64,000 bases of DNA from Campylobacter sp. MIT 99-7217 (GTDB lineage Bacteria; Campylobacterota; Campylobacteria; Campylobacterales; Campylobacteraceae): the NCBI RefSeq assembly GCF_006864365.1, contig NZ_QHLJ01000002.1:62001-126000 (forward strand). Direction: 5' to 3'. Below are positions 1 to 7,826 of this stretch, piece by piece; positions within the stretch are counted from its first letter, which is position 1, and each line of letters opens with the position of its first letter. The position numbers and the translations under genes were made by a program. Under the pieces are notes generated by a model. The model was not told where the DNA came from, made no database searches, and saw nothing but the letters and a program-made list of their open reading frames with translations.

Positions 1-656
1 TTTAAAAAGGCAAAATTTATACCAGCTACATTTTGAACTTCTCCTTCATTTAAAACAAGTTCTAAGGTTTGCCCTTGGTCATTTGAAAGCATTAAAGCAA
101 GCAAGCCAGAAGCATTTTCATCTTCGCTAAAAACTTTTTTTGCATCAAGGAGTAAATTTTTATAACTAAGCTTAGCCTTTTGTCCATCTATATCTAAAAC
201 AAGCTTCAAATCATTTGCAAAAGGCAAAAGTCCTATATCTTTCATCGCAGCTGTGCCGTAAGTTTGTCCCTCTTTAAAAGCTGACATTTTGATAAAAGAT
301 TTAGAGCTTTCAATGATAGCATTTTCTTCGTTTTCTCTGATATGTAAATTTCCTTCAAAGCCCATATATCTAGTCATAGCAGCACCAAGTAAGATAAATA
401 AAAATGAAAAATGAAAAAGAGCAAGAGGAAGTTTTTTAAGCATGAACATTTTATATCTAAACATTGCACAAGCAAGATTTAAACCTAAAAGTAGCTGTAT
501 AAATCCAAACCACAGCGTGCCATAAATCATAGCCCAAGCAGTTGGTGTGCCATAAGCACTTTCAATAAAAGTTGCCAAGGCACAAAAAAGTGCAAAAAGT
601 AAAAATAAAGCAATAGAAATTTTCAAATCGCCAAAATTTTGGATAATATTTTTCAT
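1..656 (-). CDS. ccsBA: Cytochrome c maturation protein CcsBA (ResB/CcsA fusion), 5' part only
   Basis: Only the N-terminal ~218 codons lie in the window; the gene runs off the left edge. The start is the ATG whose complement is at 654-656. The translation begins MKNIIQNFGDLKIS, followed by three hydrophobic segments (about residues 13-35, 50-67 and 75-95) and a motif like HFSFLFILLGAAMTR, which matches the ResB/CcsB half of system II cytochrome c synthetases. In Campylobacter this half is fused to CcsA, which moves heme across the inner membrane and ligates it to apocytochromes. In C. jejuni the homologue (Cj1013c) also lies just downstream of livF. The fusion itself cannot be seen because the C-terminal half is outside the window. 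Confidence 0.82.
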   Translation of the reverse strand, partial: MKNIIQNFGDLKISIALFLLFALFCALATFIESAYGTPTAWAMIYGTLWFGFIQLLLGLNLACAMFRYKMFMLKKLPLALFHFSFLFILLGAAMTRYMGFEGNLHIRENEENAIIESSKSFIKMSAFKEGQTYGTAAMKDIGLLPFANDLKLVLDIDGQKAKLSYKNLLLDAKKVFSEDENASGLLALMLSNDQGQTLELVLNEGEVQNVAGINFAFL

Positions 657-691
657 CAAGTCCCTAGGTAGAATAAATTTTTTGTAAATTT

Positions 692-697
692 ATTATA
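692..697 (-). promoter_or_regulatory. Predicted sigma70 -10 box for ccsBA
   Basis: The minus strand reads TATAAT here, about 36 nt upstream of the ccsBA start, within a very AT-rich stretch. Campylobacter sigma70 promoters depend mainly on the -10 box. This would let ccsBA be transcribed separately from liv. Prediction only. Confidence 0.5.
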
Positions 698-714
698 TTA
701 AAGTTAATCTAATA

Positions 715-1410
715 TTAAATTCCTAAGTATCTTTTGCGAATTTCATCATTTCCTATAAGCTCGCTTGCCACGCCTTGCATAACAAGCTTTCCATTTTCCA
801 AAACATAGGCATAATCACTTATTTTAAGGGCTGAAAAGGCATTTTGTTCAACTAAAAGTATGGTAATGCCCTCTTCTTTTAGTCTCACAATGATATCAAA
901 CACCTCTCCTACGATCTTTGGAGCAAGTCCTAAAGATGGTTCATCAAGCATTAAAAGCTTAGGCTCACTCATCAAAGCTCTTGAAATCGCAAGCATTTGA
1001 GCTTCTCCACCACTTAAATTTCCTGCTAAACTTTGTCTTTTAGCCTTAAGACGCGGAAAAAGCTTATACATCTGCTCTTTTAAATGCTCATAATTTTCTC
1101 CATTGTTAAAAGCTCCGATTTTTAAATTTTCTTCAACGCTAAGATTGATAAAAATTTTTCTACCCTCAGGAACTAAGGCTATGCCTTTTTGCACTAAGGC
1201 ATGTGTTGAATGTCTTTTTGTCTCATAGCCCAAAAAGCTAATTTCGCCCTTTTTTTTCACGCGGTTTAAAATAGCATTAAGAGTTGATGTTTTTCCAGCA
1301 CCATTTGAACCTATAAGTGTGATGATTTGCCCTGTTTTTATATCAAAACTTATGCCCTTTAAAGCTTCAATCAAGCCATAATAAACCTTTAAATCTTTAA
1401 CCACTAACAT
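715..1410 (-). CDS. livF: Branched-chain amino acid ABC transporter ATPase LivF
   Basis: This 231-residue protein is one of the two cytoplasmic ATPases that power LivHM uptake of Leu/Ile/Val. Walker A GSNGAGKT is at about residues 34-41, the ABC signature LSGGE at about 132-137, and Walker B LLMLDEP at about 152-158. Length and motifs fit LivF (E. coli about 237 aa), and the LVVKDLKVYYG opening is typical of LivF rather than LivG. It is the last gene of the minus-strand liv operon; its ATG overlaps the livG stop by one base, so translation is probably coupled. Gene order matches C. jejuni Cj1014c. Nothing unusual was seen. Confidence 0.95.
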   Translation of the reverse strand: MLVVKDLKVYYGLIEALKGISFDIKTGQIITLIGSNGAGKTSTLNAILNRVKKKGEISFLGYETKRHSTHALVQKGIALVPEGRKIFINLSVEENLKIGAFNNGENYEHLKEQMYKLFPRLKAKRQSLAGNLSGGEAQMLAISRALMSEPKLLMLDEPSLGLAPKIVGEVFDIIVRLKEEGITILLVEQNAFSALKISDYAYVLENGKLVMQGVASELIGNDEIRKRYLGI

Positions 1411-2180
1411 TATTTTTCTCCATGAAAATCGCCCAAATAAGCAGCAATAACTTCTTCGTTTTTTACCGCCTCTTCAATCTTACCCTCAAAAATCACCTTA
1501 CCATAATCAAGCACCAAAACCCTATCACAAAGCTTATGCACAAAATTCATATCATGTTCTATCAACAAAACGCTGATCTTATAATCCTTTCTTAGCTTTA
1601 AGATCAAATTTGCAAGCTCTAAGCTTTCAGCTGAGTTCATACCAGCAGCTGGCTCATCAAGCAAAAGTAAGCTAGGGTTTGTAGCCATTGCTCTTGCGAT
1701 TTCAACCTTTCTTTGCTGTCCATAGCTTAAGCTTGTTGCCTTTTCATGTGCAAGATCAGCAATTGAAAGCTCTTCTAAAAGTTCCAAGGCTTTTTTTCTA
1801 GCCTCTTTTTCGCTTTTACTAAAACGCCCCAAATGCAAAAAAGCTTCTAAAACATTGTATTTTATACTTTGATCAAAGCCTATAAGCACATTTTCAAGCA
1901 CGCTCATGCTTGAAAAAAGGCGTATATTTTGAAAGGTTCTTGCTATACCTAAATGAACGATTTTATGAGGCTTTAGCTCATTGATCAACTTATCTTTGAA
2001 AAAAACTTGCCCGCTACTTGGTTTATAATTTCCAGTGATGATGTTAAAAAGCGTTGTTTTTCCAGCACCATTTGGTCCTATGAGAGTAAAAATTTCTCCT
2101 TCTTTGATACCAAAACTTGTATCACTTATGGCTTGGACACCATTGAAATTTTTGTTGATATTTTTAAGCTCAAGTATCAT
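1410..2180 (-). CDS. livG: Branched-chain amino acid ABC transporter ATPase LivG
   Basis: This is the second ATPase subunit (256 aa) of the high-affinity branched-chain amino acid importer. Walker A GPNGAGKTT is at about residues 35-43, the signature is LSYGQQRKVEIARA, and Walker B LLLLDEPAAGMN carries the AGMN extension seen in LivG-type subunits. A H-loop (LIEHDMNFV) follows. The protein pairs with LivF on the inner face of the membrane beneath LivH/LivM. The gene overlaps livM by 4 nt (ATGA-type) and livF by 1 nt, the tight packing expected of co-translated subunits. Confidence 0.95.
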   Translation of the reverse strand: MILELKNINKNFNGVQAISDTSFGIKEGEIFTLIGPNGAGKTTLFNIITGNYKPSSGQVFFKDKLINELKPHKIVHLGIARTFQNIRLFSSMSVLENVLIGFDQSIKYNVLEAFLHLGRFSKSEKEARKKALELLEELSIADLAHEKATSLSYGQQRKVEIARAMATNPSLLLLDEPAAGMNSAESLELANLILKLRKDYKISVLLIEHDMNFVHKLCDRVLVLDYGKVIFEGKIEEAVKNEEVIAAYLGDFHGEK

Positions 2181-3205
2181 TTTTTATTCCTTTTTTTGAA
2201 AAAATCAAGGATTTCTTTATCGCCTAAAAGTCCTTTTCGTGCAAAAAGCATAACAAGGATCAAAATAAGTGAAAAAACAACCATTCTAAAACCCGGCATT
2301 GCAGGTGTTTCATAGCCAAAGATATTCATACTTTCATCTAAAAATCTAAGCCACTCAGCCCCACCAATGACCAAAAATGCTCCCAAAATAGCTCCACTTG
2401 TAGATCCAAGCCCACCTAAAACGATGATGATAAGAAGCTGAAAAGTAAGCAAAAAGTCAAACTGCTCAGGACTTACTGAAGCAAGCAAACAAGCTAAAAG
2501 TCCTCCTCCAACGCCTTCTAAAAAGGCTGAGGTGCAAAAAGCAAGGGTTTTGATCCAAAAAGCATTGATCCCCATAGCACTAGCTGCATCTTCATCATCT
2601 CTAATCGCACGCATAGCACGACCATATTTTGAATACACTAAATTTAGGATCAAAATCACAGCTATAATGGCAGCTCCTCCTGTGTAGTAAAGATTTGAAT
2701 GTCTTGGCAGATCATTAAGTCCTAAAGAACCATTTGTGATACTTGGAAAATTTATAGCTAAAAGCTTGATGATGATACCAAAACCCAAAGTTACGATAGC
2801 TAGGTAATCTCCTCTTACTCGAAACACCGCAAAAGAAAGAAGCAAGGCAAGTAAAGCTGCTAAAAGTCCTCCCATGAACAAAGCAAAGATAAAAGAACTC
2901 GAATGAAAGGCTAAAATAAAAGAACTTGGATCTTCAAGTACGAATTGATCGATTTTATTATCAGAGCTTAAAAGTATCAAAGCTGCTGCGTATGCTCCAA
3001 CAGCCACAAAGCCATTAGGCTCTAAAGAAAACTGCCCTGTAACGCCGTTGATGAGATTATAACTTACTGCTAAGATGATAAAAATAGCGATATTATTTAA
3101 AATTTGGTTGCCATAATCACTAAAAAAATTTGGACTAAAAACGATAAAAAGCAAGGCAAGTGCTAAAAAAGCAAAATGTGCAAATTTATTTTTACTCATA
3201 CTCAT
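2177..3205 (-). CDS. livM: Branched-chain amino acid ABC transporter permease LivM
   Basis: Integral membrane permease of 342 aa, with about eight or nine hydrophobic segments. It shows the family core YLAIVTLGFGIIIKLLA and the cytoplasmic coupling segment RAMRAIRDDEDAASAMGIN, where the EAA-like loop touches the ATPases. It forms the translocation path with LivH. The start with MSMSKNKFAH is adjacent to the livH stop (1-nt overlap at 3205), which supports it; the second Met is a possible alternative. Position and length agree with LivM and with C. jejuni Cj1016c. Confidence 0.94.
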   Translation of the reverse strand: MSMSKNKFAHFAFLALALLFIVFSPNFFSDYGNQILNNIAIFIILAVSYNLINGVTGQFSLEPNGFVAVGAYAAALILLSSDNKIDQFVLEDPSSFILAFHSSSFIFALFMGGLLAALLALLLSFAVFRVRGDYLAIVTLGFGIIIKLLAINFPSITNGSLGLNDLPRHSNLYYTGGAAIIAVILILNLVYSKYGRAMRAIRDDEDAASAMGINAFWIKTLAFCTSAFLEGVGGGLLACLLASVSPEQFDFLLTFQLLIIIVLGGLGSTSGAILGAFLVIGGAEWLRFLDESMNIFGYETPAMPGFRMVVFSLILILVMLFARKGLLGDKEILDFFKKRNKK

Positions 3206-4101
3206 TAAAATCTGCTCCTTTCATAGTTTATACCTAAAATTCCCGTAGGTTTAAAAAGCAAGATAAAAACTAAAAAGATAAAGGCAAAGGCATCTTTAAA
3301 ACCTGAAAGCTCCGGAAAAAACGCAACAACAATCACTTCAGAAAAACCTATGATAAGTCCTCCTAAAACAGCACCCACAACAGAGCCTATCCCTCCTAAA
3401 ACAGCTGCTGCAAAGGCTTTTAGACCGATTAATACGCCCATGTGAGGATCGATAGAAGGATAATTTATCGCCCAAAAAACCCCTCCAACAGCAGCTAGAG
3501 CTGATCCTAGAGCAAAAACTAAAGCTATGATTTTATTTGCATCAATGCCCATTAAGCTCACAGTTTGTATGTCAAAGGCTAAGGCTCTTATCGCAACGCC
3601 GTATTTACTTTTGTAAAGCACAAAAAGTACAAAAAGTAGGATAACAAAGGTAAGCACAGGCACAAAAATAGAAATCACACTTATGCTTAAGCCCTTAAAT
3701 TCTATAACTTTTTCCAAATAACTTGGCACAGGGAAAGAAAGTGCTGCTGAGCCAAAGATGACATTGAAAAGATTTTGTATCAAATAACTCATTCCTATGG
3801 CTGTGATAAGAAGAGAAATTTTAGGAGCATTTCTTAGGGGCTTGTAGGCGATTTTATCTATACTTATACCCACTAAGGCAGCAAAAATCATAGCAAGACT
3901 TAAAGCACCCAAAAAAGGCACATTTAAAATCGTTATGCAAAATAAAGCCGCATAAGCTCCAACCATCATAATTTCGCCATGAGCAAAATTAATAAGCCTT
4001 AAAACCCCATAAACCATAGTATAACCTATGGCTATGAGTGCATACATCGAGCCTAGAGAAAGGGCGTTGATGAGTTGCTGAAAAAAAAGAGTGGTATCCA
4101 T
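3205..4101 (-). CDS. livH: Branched-chain amino acid ABC transporter permease LivH
   Basis: Permease of 298 aa and partner of LivM. Recognisable segments are the N-terminal LSLGSMYALIAIGYTMVYGVLRLINFAHGE, characteristic of LivH, given here only by its ends (about residues 15-43), the coupling loop AIRALAFDIQTVSLMGID, and a glycine-rich helix VLGGIGSVVGAVLGG. About eight transmembrane segments are expected. It starts 11 nt after the stop of the first binding-protein gene, so it is within the same transcript. Nothing unusual was seen. Confidence 0.95.
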   Translation of the reverse strand: MDTTLFFQQLINALSLGSMYALIAIGYTMVYGVLRLINFAHGEIMMVGAYAALFCITILNVPFLGALSLAMIFAALVGISIDKIAYKPLRNAPKISLLITAIGMSYLIQNLFNVIFGSAALSFPVPSYLEKVIEFKGLSISVISIFVPVLTFVILLFVLFVLYKSKYGVAIRALAFDIQTVSLMGIDANKIIALVFALGSALAAVGGVFWAINYPSIDPHMGVLIGLKAFAAAVLGGIGSVVGAVLGGLIIGFSEVIVVAFFPELSGFKDAFAFIFLVFILLFKPTGILGINYERSRF

Positions 4102-4112
4102 TTTGAACTATC

Positions 4113-5225
4113 CTAAGGGTTGATAATGTCTTTGAAAACTTGTTTCAAATCTTTTACTTCTTTGATCACGACAGATCTTTTTGTTTCGCCGCTTTGATCA
4201 ATGTTTATAATACCTGAAACACCTTGAAAATTACTTGTGCTATGAATTTGCTTGTTAATACACTCACTTGTAAGATCATGTGTGCATTTATTCATAGCTT
4301 CAAACATAACAAAATACGCATCGGCTCCCATGGCACTAAAATTTGGAACTTCTTTTGTTTTGTTCTTTTTTTCAAACTCAGCGATAAATTCTTTGCTAAG
4401 CTTGGTTTGAGGGTTATTAAAATCAAAACTATCGCTAAAAATATAGCCATTTGCCGCCTCGCCTGCAAGCTCTATAAATTTTTGATCAGCTATACCCCAA
4501 CCGCTGAGGGTTGGAATTTTAACATTCATCGCAAGGGCTTGTCTTGCAAAAAGTGCTGCTTCGTGATAAAAAATAGGGATAAAGATAAATTCAGGATTTA
4601 TGGTTTTAATCTTAGAAATAATTGCCTTAAAGTCCTTATCTCCTGTGCTTATCCTTATCTTTTCTTTGATTTTTCCTCCATTTTTTACAAATTCTTTTTC
4701 AAAAACCTTGGCTAAATTTAAAGAAAAATCATTACTTTGATCAAGCACGATCACGGTTTCTTTGAAGCTCATTTTTGTTATAGCATATCGTGCAAGAACT
4801 TCTCCTTGTAAATTATCTGAAAAACTTACTCTAGCAGCATAGGGTTTATCTGTTATTTTTGCAGATGAAGCTGCTGGAGAAATCACTGGGATCTTATCTT
4901 TTTGGGCTATACGCACGACTTGTAAAAAATGTGCTGTTGTCATTTCCCCTATCAGTGCTAAAACTTCATCTGTAGCTATAAGTCTTGTGGCTGAATTTGC
5001 TGCTTCTATCTTCTCGCCCTTATCATCAGTTATAACGAGCTCAACCTTATCTCCATTGTCTAAGGTATTTTGCATTAAATGAGCTATTTTAATCCCCTCT
5101 AAAGCACTTTGTCCATAAGCAGCAGTAGCTCCACTTAAGGGTAAAACAACACCTATTTTAACTTCTTTTGCATATACAAAACTTGTAAGTGCTAAAGCAC
5201 ATAAACTAAGATGAAATTTTTTCAT
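4113..5225 (-). CDS. livK: Branched-chain amino acid binding protein, tandem copy A (LivJ/LivK family)
   Basis: Periplasmic type I solute-binding protein of 370 aa that delivers Leu/Ile/Val or related amino acids to LivHM. A signal peptide of about 19 residues ends FVYA before KEVKIGVVLPLSG, the usual start of the fold. It is the operon copy nearest livH. Its first ~55 codons match copy B at DNA level (270-bp perfect repeat), and its segment coding roughly residues 274-345 also matches copy B (215 bp, one mismatch), while the middle differs strongly. Its last residues (KDLKQVFKDIINP) differ from B and C. The mosaic suggests gene conversion. Whether it corresponds to C. jejuni LivK or LivJ cannot be settled by eye. 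Confidence 0.85.
   Translation of the reverse strand: MKKFHLSLCALALTSFVYAKEVKIGVVLPLSGATAAYGQSALEGIKIAHLMQNTLDNGDKVELVITDDKGEKIEAANSATRLIATDEVLALIGEMTTAHFLQVVRIAQKDKIPVISPAASSAKITDKPYAARVSFSDNLQGEVLARYAITKMSFKETVIVLDQSNDFSLNLAKVFEKEFVKNGGKIKEKIRISTGDKDFKAIISKIKTINPEFIFIPIFYHEAALFARQALAMNVKIPTLSGWGIADQKFIELAGEAANGYIFSDSFDFNNPQTKLSKEFIAEFEKKNKTKEVPNFSAMGADAYFVMFEAMNKCTHDLTSECINKQIHSTSNFQGVSGIINIDQSGETKRSVVIKEVKDLKQVFKDIINP
4189..4403. repeat. 215-bp near-perfect repeat, unit 1 (copy A 3' region)
   Basis: 4189-4403 matches 5324-5538 (offset 1135) with one difference (A at 4260, G at 5395). It codes the C-terminal third of copies A and B and ends abruptly after the codons for the TKLSKEF region. 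Confidence 0.88.
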
Positions 5226-5330
5226 ATTTTTATTTCCTTCAAAAAATTTATGGATTAATTGTCGCCTTATATGTTTGTTTTTCGTTTTGAATTTCTTTCA
5301 CAACGACTGAGCGACTAGCGTTACCGCTTT
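5061..5330. repeat. 270-bp direct repeat, unit 1 (liv array)
   Basis: By base comparison, 5061-5330 is identical to 6199-6468 (offset 1138). It spans the first ~55 codons of copy A, the 22-nt gap and the last ~28 codons of copy B. Perfect identity across coding and non-coding bases points to recent duplication or conversion rather than selection on protein. Confidence 0.9.
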
Positions 5331-6363
5331 GATCAATGTTTATAATACCTGAAACACCTTGAAAATTACTTGTGCTATGAATTTGCTTGTTAATGCACTC
5401 ACTTGTAAGATCATGTGTGCATTTATTCATAGCTTCAAACATAACAAAATACGCATCGGCTCCCATGGCACTAAAATTTGGAACTTCTTTTGTTTTGTTC
5501 TTTTTTTCAAACTCAGCGATAAATTCTTTGCTAAGCTTAGTGGTTGGATTAGTATAATCAAAGCTATCTGTGAAAATATAGCCATTGCTCGCATCTTTTG
5601 CTAGCTTGATAAAGGTCTCATCAGCTACCCCATCAGCTGATCCCATAGCTATGTTTAAATTTACATTTTTAGCCTGACGCACAAAAAGAGCTGCTTCGTT
5701 ATAATAAATTGGCAAATAAATAAAATCAGGCTTTAAATTTGCAATTTGAGCAATCACAGCCTTATAGTCTTTATCTCCAGAGCTTACTCTTAATTTTGCT
5801 AAAATCTCTCCGCCATTTTGCTTAAATTCTTTTTCAAAAGCCTTAGCCAAACCTAAAGAATAATCAGTACTTTGATCCATAACAATCACAGCCTTTTTAT
5901 AAGAAAGGTCTTTAAAAGCATATTTTGCTAAAGATGAGCCTTGAAAGCTATCCATAAAACAAACCCTGCTTGAGTATTTTTTGCCATTTAAAAGCTTATC
6001 ACTCGTTGCAGCAGGAGCAATGAGAGGAATTTTTTTATCTTCTGCTACACGCATGATCTGCAAGGTATTTGCAGTTACCATTTCTCCTATAAATCCAAGC
6101 ACCTTATCTTGTGCGATAAGCCTTGTAGCAGCTGTGGCACTTTCTACCTTATCTCCTCTTGAATCAAGAGTAACAAGCTCAACCTTATCTCCATTTTTTA
6201 AGGTATTTTGCATTAAATGAGCTATTTTAATCCCCTCTAAAGCACTTTGTCCATAAGCAGCAGTAGCTCCACTTAAGGGTAAAACAACACCTATTTTAAC
6301 TTCTTTTGCATATACAAAACTTGTAAGTGCTAAAGCACATAAACTAAGATGAAATTTTTTCAT
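5248..6363 (-). CDS. Branched-chain amino acid binding protein, tandem copy B (LivJ/LivK family)
   Basis: Middle copy of three tandem periplasmic binding proteins, 371 aa, with a signal peptide identical to copy A. It is a hybrid. The N-terminus (about residues 1-55) and the stretch near residues 276-350 match copy A, but the blocks DKVESATAATRL, GKKYSSRVCFMDSFQG and the C-terminal SGNASRSVVVKEIQNEKQT match copy C. The ligand-contacting middle is its own. The 22-nt gaps on both sides are identical in sequence. It probably arose by unequal crossing-over within the array, and its ligand range may differ from its neighbours. C. jejuni has two such genes as far as I recall, so one copy here is extra. 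Confidence 0.85.
   Translation of the reverse strand: MKKFHLSLCALALTSFVYAKEVKIGVVLPLSGATAAYGQSALEGIKIAHLMQNTLKNGDKVELVTLDSRGDKVESATAATRLIAQDKVLGFIGEMVTANTLQIMRVAEDKKIPLIAPAATSDKLLNGKKYSSRVCFMDSFQGSSLAKYAFKDLSYKKAVIVMDQSTDYSLGLAKAFEKEFKQNGGEILAKLRVSSGDKDYKAVIAQIANLKPDFIYLPIYYNEAALFVRQAKNVNLNIAMGSADGVADETFIKLAKDASNGYIFTDSFDYTNPTTKLSKEFIAEFEKKNKTKEVPNFSAMGADAYFVMFEAMNKCTHDLTSECINKQIHSTSNFQGVSGIINIDQSGNASRSVVVKEIQNEKQTYKATINP
5324..5538. repeat. 215-bp near-perfect repeat, unit 2 (copy B 3' region)
   Basis: Partner of 4189-4403. It overlaps the 270-bp repeat by seven bases, so copy B is stitched from an A-like block directly abutting a C-like 3' tail. Confidence 0.88.
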
Positions 6364-6468
6364 ATTTTTATTTCCTTCAAAAAATTTATGGATTAATTGT
6401 CGCCTTATATGTTTGTTTTTCGTTTTGAATTTCTTTCACAACGACTGAGCGACTAGCGTTACCGCTTT
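6199..6468. repeat. 270-bp direct repeat, unit 2 (liv array)
   Basis: Second unit of the perfect repeat at 5061-5330. It covers the 5' end of copy B, the gap, and the 3' end of copy C. Recombination between the units would delete or add exactly one binding-protein gene (1138 bp). Confidence 0.9.
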
Positions 6469-7501
6469 TGTTGATATTGATTGTTCCACCTACGCTTTGA
6501 AAATTTGTGATAGAGTGGATTTCATTGTTAATACACTCACTTGTTAAATTTGTCTCACATTTGTTCATCGCTTCAAGCACAACCAAATACGCATCTGCCC
6601 CCATGGCTGAAAAAGCTGGAAGCTCTCTTGTGCCTTTTTCTTTAGCATAAAGATCAAGAAAACTTTTGCTGATTTGATTTGGCGGGTTATTATAATCAAA
6701 ACTATCCGTAAAAACCACGCCATTTACAGCACTACCTCCAAGCTCGATAAAGGTCTTGTTATTTACCCCATCTCCTGCTGCTAAAAGCCCTTTAAAGCCT
6801 GCTGCTCTTGCTTGCTTAGCAATAAGTGCAGCTTCTGGGTGATAAATTGGCATATATACAAAGTCTGCATTTATACCTTGAAGCTGCGAAACGATAGCCT
6901 TAAAGTCCTTGTCATTTGACGAGATATTAAATTTCTTAAGAATTTTTCCACCTTTTTGTGTAAAGCTTTGCTCAAAAACCTTGGATAAACCCAAAGAATA
7001 CACATTGCTTTGATCAGTAATCAAAACAGCTGTTTTTAAATTTAAGGTATTAAAGGCATAATCAGCAAATTTTTGACCCTGAAAACTATCCATAAAACAA
7101 ACCCTGCTTGAGTATTTTTTACCATTTAAAAGTTTATCGCCTGAGGCAACAGGAGCTATCATAGGAATTTTTTTACTTTCTGCTACGCTAATAACTTGCA
7201 TGGTATTTGGAGTAACAGCTTCTCCTATAAGGGCTAAAACCTTATCTGCTGAAACAAGCCTTGTAGCAGCTGTGGCACTTTCTACCTTATCTCCCTTGCT
7301 ATCAAGAACAACAAGCTTTACATCATCGCCGTTTTTAAGCTTAGCTTGAAATTTATTAGCAAGTTCTATGCCCATGAGAACATCTTGCCCATAAGCAGCA
7401 ACGCTTCCCGTCAGGGGCAAAACAACACCTATTTTAACTTCTTTTGCACAAGCAAAACCTGCAAGTGCCAAAGCACATAAACCAAGATGAAATTTTTTCA
7501 T
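6386..7501 (-). CDS. livJ: Branched-chain amino acid binding protein, tandem copy C (LivJ/LivK family), first gene of operon
   Basis: First structural gene of the liv operon, 371 aa, with signal peptide ending GFACA before KEVKIGVVLPLTG. It is the most diverged of the three at the N-terminus (SVAAYGQDVLMGIELANKF) but shares the DKVESATAATRL and GKKYSSRVCFMDSFQG blocks and the whole C-terminal tail with copy B. A good ribosome site (AAGGAGGA on the minus strand) precedes the ATG, better than that of copies A or B, so it may be the most abundant product. A leader-like ORF and promoter lie upstream. Confidence 0.86.
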   Translation of the reverse strand: MKKFHLGLCALALAGFACAKEVKIGVVLPLTGSVAAYGQDVLMGIELANKFQAKLKNGDDVKLVVLDSKGDKVESATAATRLVSADKVLALIGEAVTPNTMQVISVAESKKIPMIAPVASGDKLLNGKKYSSRVCFMDSFQGQKFADYAFNTLNLKTAVLITDQSNVYSLGLSKVFEQSFTQKGGKILKKFNISSNDKDFKAIVSQLQGINADFVYMPIYHPEAALIAKQARAAGFKGLLAAGDGVNNKTFIELGGSAVNGVVFTDSFDYNNPPNQISKSFLDLYAKEKGTRELPAFSAMGADAYLVVLEAMNKCETNLTSECINNEIHSITNFQSVGGTININKSGNASRSVVVKEIQNEKQTYKATINP

Positions 7502-7548
7502 CTTATCCTCCTTTTTAAGATAAAAATTTATAACATATTTAAAGTAAA

Positions 7549-7565
7549 GTTATGAAAATCATAAC
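7549..7565. promoter_or_regulatory. 17-bp perfect inverted repeat upstream of liv binding protein C
   Basis: GTTATGAAAATCATAAC is two 7-bp arms around a 3-bp centre. It lies between the leader-like ORF and the first liv gene, about 48 nt upstream of its start. It could be an operator or a weak RNA hairpin; on the minus strand only a broken T-run follows, so a strong terminator is unlikely. Confidence 0.4.
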
Positions 7566-7608
7566 AACCAAAAAACTGAACAATAATAAAAATAATGTGA
7601 AGAAAAAA

Positions 7609-7716
7609 TTATTTGACGATAGTCAGGACGACAGAAGAAATGAGAGAAATAAGAGCTTTATTTCTTAAATTTGTTTTCTTATGATCTGTAAAACAAGGGT
7701 ATTTAAACGCTTGCAT
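7609..7716 (-). CDS. 35-residue leader-like small ORF upstream of liv
   Basis: Not a recognised gene. It starts at an ATG (complement at 7714-7716) with an upstream AAAGGA about 6 nt away, and ends TAA at 7609-7611. The peptide has a charged first half (MQAFKYPCFTDHKKTNLRNK) and a second half reading ALISLISSVVLTIVK, where nine of fifteen residues are Leu, Ile or Val. It follows a TATAAT box by about 36 nt and precedes the branched-chain uptake operon by about 107 nt. Two readings fit: a leader peptide sensing Leu/Ile/Val-tRNA charging, or a small single-helix membrane protein. No clear terminator/antiterminator pair was found, which weakens the first. Confidence 0.45.
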   Translation of the reverse strand: MQAFKYPCFTDHKKTNLRNKALISLISSVVLTIVK

Positions 7717-7751
7717 GATATATCCTTTCATTTAAAATTAACATGAGTTTG

Positions 7752-7757
7752 ATTATA
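7752..7757 (-). promoter_or_regulatory. Predicted -10 box of the liv operon
   Basis: The minus strand reads TATAAT in the context TTATGTATAATC, with AT-rich sequence upstream. A start near 7745 would give a ~30-nt leader to the small ORF and about 245 nt to the first liv gene. No other convincing -10 was seen closer to the structural genes. Confidence 0.55.
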
Positions 7758-7826
7758 CATAAAAAATTATAAATTTATTCTGAAATCATTATTTTTTAAA
7801 ATCAAAAATAAAAAATTACACAAAAA

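Noticed and set aside
4224-4715. Long plus-strand open frame antisense to binding-protein copy A, repeated antisense to copy B at 5359-5604
   Set aside because: It mirrors the sequence repeat of the real genes, has no ribosome site and no protein features; copied along with the repeat.
7609-7716. Small liv ORF as a toxin of a type I system
   Set aside because: It has a hydrophobic helix, but no antisense promoter was evident and the liv context explains it better.
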